Positions 1 through 5,475 of a stretch of 5,627 bases of DNA are shown in pieces; the stretch's first letter is position 1, and every line of letters begins with the position of its first letter. Both the position numbers and the translations under genes were made by a program. The notes beneath the pieces are model-generated. The model had not been told where the DNA came from. It ran no database searches and was given only the letters and a program-made list of their open reading frames with translations. The DNA is from Clostridiales bacterium (GTDB lineage: Bacteria; Bacillota; Clostridia; Lachnospirales; WQUN01), in contig JAITPB010000150.1 in assembly GCA_031289625.1 (NCBI GenBank), positions 1 to 5,627 of the forward strand. Direction: 5' to 3'.

Positions 1-237
1 CTAAGCCAGCCGTATGTTTATTTTGATCACGCCTACTGTCTGCAAACGGACGCGGAGACGATCGTCTCGACGAATCTCGAGACAAATGCGGAGACAATTG
101 TCTCCGCCACATGCGAGTACGGCGGGACATTGCGGGTCGCCGTGCAAAAAGGCCGCTTGTTTGGCGTGCAGTTTCATCCGGAAAAAAGCGGCGCTGTAGG
201 GCTTGGGATGCTAGCGCGTTTTGGAGGGCTTTTATAA
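1..237 (+). CDS. hisH: Imidazole glycerol phosphate synthase, glutaminase subunit HisH (C-terminal part)
   Basis: HisH is the class I glutamine amidotransferase subunit that hydrolyses glutamine and channels ammonia to HisF in the cytoplasm. Only the last 78 codons are in the window, read in the frame starting at base 1; the nucleophile cysteine lies upstream and cannot be checked. Visible family marks are YFDHAY (usually YFVHSY), the strand TCEYGG, and FGVQFHPEKSG, which carries the His and Glu of the catalytic triad. The gene ends in TAA at 235-237, whose last base is the A of the hisA ATG, so the two are probably translationally coupled. Oddity: between the YFDH motif and TCEYGG there are about 12 more residues than in typical HisH, built by a tandem duplication (AETIVSTNLETN followed by AETIVSATCEYG). 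The duplication keeps the frame, so the protein may still be functional. Identification is firm. Confidence 0.95.
   Translation, partial: LSQPYVYFDHAYCLQTDAETIVSTNLETNAETIVSATCEYGGTLRVAVQKGRLFGVQFHPEKSGAVGLGMLARFGGLL
52..107 (+). repeat. Palindromic in-frame tandem duplication inside hisH
   Basis: A 17-base word at 52-68 recurs at 88-104 with two changes, exactly 36 bases (12 codons) later. Each copy is itself a palindrome: 55-68 is a perfect 14-base palindrome and 88-107 a perfect 20-base one. The outer arms 52-59 and 100-107 are also complementary, and 64-70 can pair with 77-83. The motif GAGAC or its complement GTCTC occurs five times in about 50 bases. The duplicated part encodes AETIVS twice. 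Comparison with the usual HisH length suggests the upstream copy is the added one. Confidence 0.85.
223..228 (+). promoter_or_regulatory. Ribosome binding site of hisA
   Basis: GGAGGG lies inside the last codons of hisH, 8 bases before the ATG at 237. It fixes that ATG as the hisA start rather than the in-frame ATG at 111, which would give a 42-residue extension without any HisA similarity. Confidence 0.85.
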
Positions 238-959
238 TGCGGATTTATCCTGCGATTGACATTCGGCGCGGCCAATGCGTCAGGCTCCGGCAAGGCGATT
301 TCAGCCAGGAGACAGTGTATCACGCCGATCCCGCGGCGCAGGCGAAACTTTGGCTGGCCAAGGGATGCTCCTTTATTCATGTGGTGGATTTGGATGGGGC
401 CCAATCCGGCGCCGCCCGCAACAATGAGGCCATACGCCGGATCATAAACGCCGTGCCCATTCCGATTCAGGTGGGCGGCGGCATACGCTCCCTGGAAGAC
501 GCAGCGGCAAAAATCCAGATGGGCGTTTCCCGCGTGATTTTGGGAACCGCCGCAGTGCAAAATCCCGCGCTGGCGCGTCTGGCGTGTGAAACGTATGGTG
601 CGTCGCGCGTCGCCGCCGGGGTTGACGCGCGGGACGGATTTGCCGCCGTTTCCGGCTGGGCGTCGTCGTCGCGCAAAACGGCGCTGGACTGCTGCCTGGA
701 ACTGAAGGCGATGGGCGTGAAGACGGTTATCTACACAGACATTGCGAAGGACGGTATGATGACAGGCCCGAATGTAGAAGAGACGGCCCGCCTGATCGAT
801 CAGACCGGCCTCGAAATTATCGCTTCGGGCGGCGTCTCCCGCATGGAAGATCTGGAGCGTCTGCGAGCCGTTGGCGTGGCGGGCGTAATCGTCGGGCAGG
901 CTTTGTATACGGGCGCGATTGATTTGGCGGAAGCGGTCGCCGCGTTTGAGCGGATTTAA
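237..959 (+). CDS. hisA: ProFAR isomerase HisA
   Basis: HisA (phosphoribosylformimino-5-aminoimidazole carboxamide ribotide isomerase) performs the Amadori rearrangement of ProFAR to PRFAR, the substrate of HisF-HisH. The 240-residue product has the normal length of this cytoplasmic beta/alpha barrel. It begins MRIYPAIDIRRGQ, with the catalytic acid/base Asp at residue 8, and has the second catalytic Asp at residue 130 (AAGVDARDG). The two phosphate-binding halves are VGGGIR (79-84) and SGGV (197-200) with VG at 219-220. The motif YTDIAKDGMMTGPN (166-179) is typical. The conserved loop usually written GWxExS reads GWASSS here (140-145), lacking the Glu. The start follows a good ribosome binding site and overlaps the hisH stop as TAATG. 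In most relatives hisF follows almost directly; here an unrelated gene intervenes after 47 bases. Confidence 0.97.
   Translation: MRIYPAIDIRRGQCVRLRQGDFSQETVYHADPAAQAKLWLAKGCSFIHVVDLDGAQSGAARNNEAIRRIINAVPIPIQVGGGIRSLEDAAAKIQMGVSRVILGTAAVQNPALARLACETYGASRVAAGVDARDGFAAVSGWASSSRKTALDCCLELKAMGVKTVIYTDIAKDGMMTGPNVEETARLIDQTGLEIIASGGVSRMEDLERLRAVGVAGVIVGQALYTGAIDLAEAVAAFERI
785..810 (+). repeat. Imperfect palindrome within hisA
   Basis: A perfect 12-base palindrome, CTGATCGATCAG (792-803), is flanked by complementary GGCC arms (785-788 and 807-810), with two mismatched pairs between. It lies in codons for ordinary HisA sequence (RLIDQTGLE), with no sign of an insertion, so it may be a chance result of codon choice. 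Confidence 0.45.
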
Positions 960-994
960 ATAGATTTATTATAAACGGCAGTCTGCTCGCGTTC

Positions 995-1001
995 GGGGAG
1001 G
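995..1001 (+). promoter_or_regulatory. Ribosome binding site of the BlaR1-like orphan gene
   Basis: GGGGAGG lies 5 bases before the ATG at 1007. The strong site supports this ATG as a real start, which matters because the protein looks like the C-terminal part of a larger family and might otherwise be taken for a 5'-truncated pseudogene. Confidence 0.8.
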
Positions 1002-1006
1002 ATGGC

Positions 1007-2593
1007 ATGAAAGAGAGAATAAAGAATATCTTGAACTTCAAAAAACCGTCGCGAATTGTTATCTTGACGGCGGCCGCGATTGTTGGCGTATTGACGGCGG
1101 GTTTCGCGGTGAATGGGGGGACACGCGCAAACATGACGTTTGACGCCACAATTTGTTACGAGGGAAAGTCGGCTATACTCGCGCTAAATGACAAAGAACA
1201 TATCCCATATGTGAAGCTTGGCTCAAAGATTAGCCTGACCTTTCGGGAAACGCGCCCATCAGCAATAAGCGTTACTGAAATTATCACGAAAGCCGACGGT
1301 TCCTGTAAATATGCGGAAGCGACAGACAAACAGCTTGAATTGGATTATTCGGGAGCCAATCTCGTAACTTTCACAGTCGACAAGAATTGGGGCGACGCTT
1401 TGAGTTCTCATTCTGAAGATTATTACTCCGGCAACGCTTGGAGATGTTACCGTATTATCTATAGTTACAATGGCGAAAACGCCGAGGAAGCCGGGATTTG
1501 GCTAAGAACAGACCCTTGTATGATTTTTGAGGAAAATCCAGCGCAATCAGCCATACCGAAGGCAACGGCCATACTACAATTTGAAGATCCATCTTTCAAG
1601 AGTGCATCTGTTAAACTGATTTGCAACAAAGTGAGTCCGACCGCAGGCAACTTCACGCTATTGAACTTAACAACGGCAGGCGATATTATGACGGGCGAGG
1701 GGTTCGCGCTGCGGAACTCGAACGGCGAAACTATGGGCAATTGGGCTTTTCATGACATCGGGATTAACATTCCCGCTGATATAGATTTTCCTGGTGAGTA
1801 TACGTTTGACGTGAACTTCGTCGCCCCATACGCCAACGGCGTGGTTCCCAACCCGCTGGAAAACGGCTCGTATACGCTTGAAAAAGAAGTGAGTTTCAGT
1901 GGGGAAACTTGGACAGTATCCACAAAATTCCAGATCGGGCCTCCCGAGCAAGACGATCTCGCGATGATGAAGCGCACCGCGCTGAACGAAATTCAAAAAC
2001 GCATAGGCTTTACAAGCGCGGGAATAAGTTTCTATATGCCTGGAATCGCCATTGAATACCCGCCGGTTAAGATTGAAGTCCAGACTTTAGGCCTGCGTGA
2101 AGGCAGCCTGCTGTCTAGTTTTATGGTACTCGACAGTTGGTCGGTAGAGGGAATGGAACTTGAGTCGTTCAAAATCTATGACGTGCCGTTGTGGAACATA
2201 AACGGCACGGACGCGATTATGAACCTCACATTCCCTGACGGCGGCGTTTACACCTACAGCACGTTGTATCAAGATTGGAAATCGCGAATAGAAGCGCAAG
2301 ATTTCGAGACTGTTTTAAACATCGAGACTGATGAGGGCGAAGCGAAAAAGGCGAAAGCCGTAGCGCTCGACTATTACAAAACTAAACTCTCGATTCTGGG
2401 CGATGTCACGGACATAAAATGGGTAGAAAGCTTCCCGTCGCTCTATCGCGCCGCTGTAATCCCTGACCGATATAAAGACATCGTGATAATGTTTCTCGTG
2501 ACGACGGCGAATGGCTCTGATTACCCGCCGCGACAGATTTACCTCACCCGCGCTTATGGCAGCGAATGGGAAGTCATCAACGAAGGATATTGA
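1007..2593 (+). CDS. BlaR1/MecR1-like C-terminal sensor protein lacking the M56 peptidase domain
   Basis: The 528-residue product begins MKERIKNILNFKKPS, then a membrane helix at about 17-36, then roughly 490 residues predicted to lie outside the cell. This opening closely resembles the segment that, in many clostridial BlaR1-like M56 metallopeptidases, joins the peptidase domain to the last membrane helix. The following region (about 43-170, with the stretches ISVTEIITKADGSCKYAE and SSHSEDYYSGN and an ending LRTDP) also resembles the outer part of those proteins. A middle region (about 185-310) is rich in predicted beta strands and I do not recognise it. The end (about 445-528) resembles a small domain shared by clostridial M56 proteins and lipoproteins, closing in WEVINEGY. 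No HExxH zinc motif is present, so it cannot be the protease. The gene is less GC-rich than the his genes on either side and sits between hisA and hisF, suggesting acquisition. Its function and ligand are unknown; the family link is from memory of sequence patterns. Confidence 0.7.
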   Translation: MKERIKNILNFKKPSRIVILTAAAIVGVLTAGFAVNGGTRANMTFDATICYEGKSAILALNDKEHIPYVKLGSKISLTFRETRPSAISVTEIITKADGSCKYAEATDKQLELDYSGANLVTFTVDKNWGDALSSHSEDYYSGNAWRCYRIIYSYNGENAEEAGIWLRTDPCMIFEENPAQSAIPKATAILQFEDPSFKSASVKLICNKVSPTAGNFTLLNLTTAGDIMTGEGFALRNSNGETMGNWAFHDIGINIPADIDFPGEYTFDVNFVAPYANGVVPNPLENGSYTLEKEVSFSGETWTVSTKFQIGPPEQDDLAMMKRTALNEIQKRIGFTSAGISFYMPGIAIEYPPVKIEVQTLGLREGSLLSSFMVLDSWSVEGMELESFKIYDVPLWNINGTDAIMNLTFPDGGVYTYSTLYQDWKSRIEAQDFETVLNIETDEGEAKKAKAVALDYYKTKLSILGDVTDIKWVESFPSLYRAAVIPDRYKDIVIMFLVTTANGSDYPPRQIYLTRAYGSEWEVINEGY

Positions 2594-2635
2594 TAGTTTA
2601 AAAAGCAATGCCGTCAACTTAAGCAAAAAATGGGG

Positions 2636-2654
2636 AACGGGATGATAAGCCGTT
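2636..2654 (+). promoter_or_regulatory. Small hairpin abutting the hisF start codon
   Basis: AACGG (2636-2640) and CCGTT (2650-2654) can pair around a 9-base loop, the second arm touching the ATG at 2655. The purine-rich words that could bind the ribosome (GGGG at 2632-2635, GGGATGA at 2639-2645) are at or inside this structure and match the anti-Shine-Dalgarno poorly. A five-pair stem is weak, so a regulatory role is only a suggestion. Confidence 0.35.
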
Positions 2655-3413
2655 ATGCATACAAAAAGGATTATCCCCTGCCTGGACGTGCTGAACGGCA
2701 GGGTGGTCAAAGGCGTTCAATTTGTCAATCTGCGGGACGCGGGCGATCCGGTGGAGGCCGCATTTTATTATAATGAAGAAATGGCGGATGAGCTGGTTTT
2801 TTTGGACATCACCGCTTCCGCCGACGCCAGGGACATCATGGCGGATGTGGCCGCCCGCACAGCAGAGCAAGTGTTCATTCCACTCACCGTAGGCGGCGGC
2901 GTTCGCAACCTGGAAGATTTTCGGAAATTGCTGAGAGCCGGCGCGGATAAAATCTCCATCAATTCGGCGGCGCTGCACAATCCTGACTTGATTGAGGAAG
3001 CGGCGCTGCGCTTTGGCAGCTCCACTGTGGTCGTGGCCATTGACGCGAAAAAGAGGCCGGGGGCCGGCTATGACGTGTATTTAAACGGTGGCCGCGTGAA
3101 CACGGGCGCGGACGCGGTGGAGTGGGCAATCACGGTGGAAAAGCGCGGCGCGGGAGAAATTTTGCTGACCAGTATGGACAAAGACGGCGAAAAAGACGGA
3201 TATGACGTCGAGCTGACGCGCCAAATCTCCGAAGCCGTCCATATTCCTGTGATTGCCTCCGGTGGGGCGGGCGCGGCTGAGGATTTTTACCAGGCGCTGA
3301 CCCAAGGCAAGGCGGACGCCGCGCTGGCCGCTTCGCTGTTTCATTACCGGGAGCTTTCCATTGTAAACGTAAAAAAATATTTGCGAGATAAAGGGGTGTC
3401 CGTGCGACTGTGA
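2655..3413 (+). CDS. hisF: Imidazole glycerol phosphate synthase, cyclase subunit HisF
   Basis: HisF condenses PRFAR with ammonia delivered by HisH to give imidazole glycerol phosphate and AICAR. The 252-residue barrel has family-typical length and start (MHTKRIIPCLDV). Catalytic Asp residues are at 11 (IPCLD) and 130 (VVVAIDAKK), with Lys at 19 (RVVKGV). Phosphate-binding stretches are TVGGGVR (78-84) and ASGGAG (201-206), and LLTSMDKDG (170-178) is a signature loop. Two stop codons lie in frame just upstream (TGA, TAA at 2643-2648), so no earlier start is possible. Its ribosome binding site is weaker than those of its neighbours and is partly covered by a possible hairpin. The gene overlaps hisIE by four bases (GTGA). 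HisF, HisA, HisH and HisIE are together enough to convert phosphoribosyl-ATP to imidazole glycerol phosphate. Confidence 0.97.
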   Translation: MHTKRIIPCLDVLNGRVVKGVQFVNLRDAGDPVEAAFYYNEEMADELVFLDITASADARDIMADVAARTAEQVFIPLTVGGGVRNLEDFRKLLRAGADKISINSAALHNPDLIEEAALRFGSSTVVVAIDAKKRPGAGYDVYLNGGRVNTGADAVEWAITVEKRGAGEILLTSMDKDGEKDGYDVELTRQISEAVHIPVIASGGAGAAEDFYQALTQGKADAALAASLFHYRELSIVNVKKYLRDKGVSVRL

Positions 3414-4093
3414 CAGATTCTATCTGTTTTGATGAGAAGGGCCTCGTCCCGGTGATTGCACAGGAGGCCGGGACGCGTGAAGTTTTAATGCTGGCGTATA
3501 TGAACCGCGAAGCGCTGGAAAAAACGCTTGCAACCAAAAAGATGCATTATTTCAGCCGTTCCCGGCAGACGCTGTGGCTGAAAGGGGAGACCTCAGGGCA
3601 TTTTCAGACGCTGCGGGAACTGCGTTACGACTGCGATGCCGACACGCTTCTCGCCGTGGTGGAGCAGGCGGGCGCGGCGTGTCACACGGGGCATAAGACT
3701 TGTTTTTACCGCCAGATGCACCCGGTTGAGGATTATCCGGCGGATGCTTACCCGGGTGATTGTCCGGACAATTGTCCGAGTGATCGCCCGGATCCGTTGA
3801 AGCGCCTGTACGCCGTGATTGCCGATCGAAAAGCGCATCCACAGGAAGGCTCTTACACGAACGCTCTTTTGGACAGCGGCGTAGATAAAATTTTAAAAAA
3901 AGTCGGTGAAGAAAGCGCGGAGGTCATTATCGCCGCCAAAAACGGCGCGAAAGACGAGATTGTATACGAGACGGCGGACTTGCTGTATCATTTGTGCGTG
4001 GCGCTGTTTTACACCGGCGTTTCCTGGGACAGCGTTTACGCGGCGCTGGAAAAACGCAGAGGCAAGACAAAAAGCGAATATACGCTGGAATGA
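3410..4093 (+). CDS. hisIE: Bifunctional phosphoribosyl-AMP cyclohydrolase / phosphoribosyl-ATP pyrophosphatase HisIE
   Basis: This cytoplasmic enzyme carries out two early steps of histidine synthesis: the HisE half hydrolyses phosphoribosyl-ATP to phosphoribosyl-AMP, and the HisI half opens its purine ring to give ProFAR. The 227-residue product starts at a GTG that overlaps the hisF stop; AAGGGG at 3391-3396 is the nearest, rather distant, ribosome site. The HisI domain (1 to about 103) shows WLKGETSGH (56-64), the metal-binding DCDAD (74-78) and ACHTGHKTCFYR (90-101); cysteines 75, 91 and 98 are the expected zinc ligands. The HisE domain (about 129-227) shows GSYTNALLDSGVDKILKKVG (147-166) and EESAEV, with the acidic ETADLLYH helix. 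Both active sites look intact. The linker (about 104-128) is unusual: it is made of tetrapeptides with proline every fourth residue and aspartate-rich spacing, encoded by a 12-base tandem repeat. Confidence 0.96.
   Translation: MTDSICFDEKGLVPVIAQEAGTREVLMLAYMNREALEKTLATKKMHYFSRSRQTLWLKGETSGHFQTLRELRYDCDADTLLAVVEQAGAACHTGHKTCFYRQMHPVEDYPADAYPGDCPDNCPSDRPDPLKRLYAVIADRKAHPQEGSYTNALLDSGVDKILKKVGEESAEVIIAAKNGAKDEIVYETADLLYHLCVALFYTGVSWDSVYAALEKRRGKTKSEYTLE
3731..3793 (+). repeat. 12-base minisatellite and large palindrome in the HisI-HisE linker
   Basis: Read in codons, 3746-3757, 3758-3769, 3770-3781 and 3782-3793 form four diverged 12-base units on the model GAT TGT CCG GAC. A fifth unit lies at 3731-3742, separated by one extra codon. 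They encode DYPA-D-AYPG-DCPD-NCPS-DRPD. The same DNA is strongly palindromic: 3759-3772 and 3765-3778 are overlapping perfect 14-base palindromes. Around the second centre the symmetry extends to 40 bases (3752-3791) with one mismatch and four G-T pairs. As RNA this would make a long stem inside the coding message. Confidence 0.85.
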
Positions 4094-4120
4094 AGGCTAT
4101 AGCTCATTGTATATATTTTC

Positions 4121-4127
4121 GAGGAGG
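4121..4127 (+). promoter_or_regulatory. Ribosome binding site deciding a GTG start
   Basis: GAGGAGG is followed after 7 bases by GTG at 4135. This places the start directly before a classical signal peptide (KKHGFKIAALLLTLA) and rules out the longer in-frame reading that would begin inside hisIE. An AT-rich stretch just upstream (4108-4118) contains TATATT, but no good -35 match goes with it, so I do not call a promoter. Confidence 0.85.
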
Positions 4128-4134
4128 AAAATTT

Positions 4135-5322
4135 GTGAAAAAACACGGTTTCAAAATTGCGGCGCTGCTATTGACATTGGCAATCACGCCGCCATTTTTG
4201 GTTTCAGCCGCGAATACGGATCCAGCGGCGGACAGCGCGCTGCCCAAAGTAGGCACGCCGCAGAACCTGGTTTGGTCCTCTACGACACATGGGCAGCCAG
4301 AATGGGACAGCGTTCCGGGAGCAGGATTGTATCGCCTTACCATCTACAAAGACGGATCGCTTATTTATCAATCGAGCATGTCTGGTTCGGGGACAGGGCG
4401 GATCAGCGGAATATCGTCCTACCAGGAAATCATGGAAAGCGGTACATATACATTTACTGTTCAGGCCGGGACCGATGGAGACATATCAGAAGTCAGCCCG
4501 CCTTATGTTTATACAAAACCGTCCGCCGTACTGGCGGCGCCTACAGGATTAAAATGGGATCCAGCGCATCCGACCGTACTGACTTGGAATCAGGTTGCGA
4601 ACGCAGATGGGTATCGAGTCGAGGCATTACAGGATGGAGAATTCTACAGTAATACTTCTTGGGACTATGAAGGCGGGGGCAAAACCTCGTACGATACATG
4701 GAAAGAACAAATGGGCCCTACTGGAGATTATACTTTTCGAGTCAGAGCGCTTAGCAGAGACATAGAAGTCTGCGCAAATGGGCCGTGGTCGGATGAGATC
4801 AGTCTTTATCGCGAGGACGCAGGTGTTTCCCTTTCGGGAAAGATCAAAGCCTATAATCCCAACAGCGCCGCCACGGTTCAGCTTCTTCAAAATAATGCGG
4901 TGCTATATAATACAACATCCATTGCCGTCGCGGATGAGTCTGGGCAGGTTGAGCAGGATTTCCGTTTTGAAAACGTGGCTCCCGGAACTTACGCGCTGCG
5001 CATAACCAAATCCGCGCACGCCTCCTATATCGTAAACAACATTACAGTAACTGACCAAAACATTGACCTGACGCAAAGCGGCCAGGCACAGATCAAGCTC
5101 ATGACTTTGCTGACCGGCGATATAGACGGCGACGGTTTCATTAATGTCAGCGATCTGAATACCGTCTGGTCGCGGGCGAACTATAATAAACCAGCGGCGT
5201 TGCCGGCCAATCCGCTGTGCGACCTGAACGGCGACGGCTTTATTAACGTGACCGATTTGAATATTCTCTGGAGCCGGGCCAATTATAACAAGAGTGCCGT
5301 GGCTGTGGATTACAATAATTAA
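4135..5322 (+). CDS. Secreted dockerin protein with fibronectin-III-like modules
   Basis: The 395-residue product starts with a Sec signal peptide (basic KKHGFK, hydrophobic core 8-23, likely cleavage after Ala25 or Ala26). Two fibronectin-III-like modules follow: about 40-127 (GTPQNLVW to SPPYVY) and about 134-226 (AAPTGLKWD to WSDEISLY). A beta module resembling carboxypeptidase regulatory domains spans about 231-312 (VSLSGKIKAY, then FENVAPGTYALRI). A type I dockerin closes the protein (about 326-387), with calcium loops at 329-340 (DIDGDGFINVSD) and 363-374 (DLNGDGFINVTD). Each loop is followed by a helix reading LNxxWSRANYNK. Dockerins bind cohesin modules on scaffoldins or the cell surface, so the protein is probably displayed or complexed outside the cell. 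No catalytic domain is visible; it may be structural or adhesive. It begins 41 bases after hisIE and may be co-transcribed, though nothing links it to histidine synthesis. Its partner cohesin is not in the window. Confidence 0.85.
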   Translation: MKKHGFKIAALLLTLAITPPFLVSAANTDPAADSALPKVGTPQNLVWSSTTHGQPEWDSVPGAGLYRLTIYKDGSLIYQSSMSGSGTGRISGISSYQEIMESGTYTFTVQAGTDGDISEVSPPYVYTKPSAVLAAPTGLKWDPAHPTVLTWNQVANADGYRVEALQDGEFYSNTSWDYEGGGKTSYDTWKEQMGPTGDYTFRVRALSRDIEVCANGPWSDEISLYREDAGVSLSGKIKAYNPNSAATVQLLQNNAVLYNTTSIAVADESGQVEQDFRFENVAPGTYALRITKSAHASYIVNNITVTDQNIDLTQSGQAQIKLMTLLTGDIDGDGFINVSDLNTVWSRANYNKPAALPANPLCDLNGDGFINVTDLNILWSRANYNKSAVAVDYNN

Positions 5323-5328
5323 CGCAGG

Positions 5329-5353
5329 GCCGTCTTCCAAGGCGGCTTTTTTT
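5329..5353 (+). terminator. Rho-independent terminator after the dockerin gene
   Basis: GCCGTC (5329-5334) pairs with GGCGGC (5341-5346), with one G-T pair, around a TTCCAA loop, and is followed directly by seven T. It begins 6 bases after the stop codon. Outer bases ACGCA (5322-5326) and TGCGT (5353-5357) are also complementary. It probably ends the his-dockerin transcript. Confidence 0.85.
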
Positions 5354-5438
5354 GCGTCACAAAGGCAGCAAACCCAGTGCTGACGATTAAAAATTCGACC
5401 TGTGCAATAGCCAAAATCTTCCCAAACAAGACTTAATG

Positions 5439-5447
5439 TGGTATATT
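5439..5447 (+). promoter_or_regulatory. Possible extended -10 promoter for the last gene
   Basis: TGG-TATATT fits an extended -10 element (TGn plus TATAAT-like hexamer), about 29 bases before the ATG at 5476. The sequence 17 bases upstream (TTCCCA, 5419-5424) is a poor -35. The position after a terminator and before a new gene makes a promoter plausible. Confidence 0.4.
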
Positions 5448-5475
5448 AGGTACAAAAAACGAAAGCGAGAGTAAA

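Noticed and set aside
111..236. In-frame ATG at 111 that would extend hisA by 42 residues
   Set aside because: The extension overlaps hisH, has no HisA similarity, and a good ribosome site serves the ATG at 237.
960..1006. TATAAA-like sequence (about 970-975) as a promoter for the orphan gene
   Set aside because: No -35 element at a suitable distance; the gap is short and operon read-through suffices.
1465..1996. Minus-strand open frames across the orphan gene and elsewhere
   Set aside because: They lie opposite well-supported genes, have no ribosome sites or recognisable motifs, and are antisense shadows.
974..2614. Inverted words ACGGCA (975-980) and TGCCGT (2609-2614) flanking the BlaR1-like gene as possible insertion ends
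   Set aside because: Only six bases match, no target duplication is visible, and such a match is expected by chance.
3994..4134. N-terminal extension of the dockerin protein beginning inside hisIE
   Set aside because: It overlaps hisIE coding sequence and would bury the signal peptide; the GTG at 4135 has a strong ribosome site.
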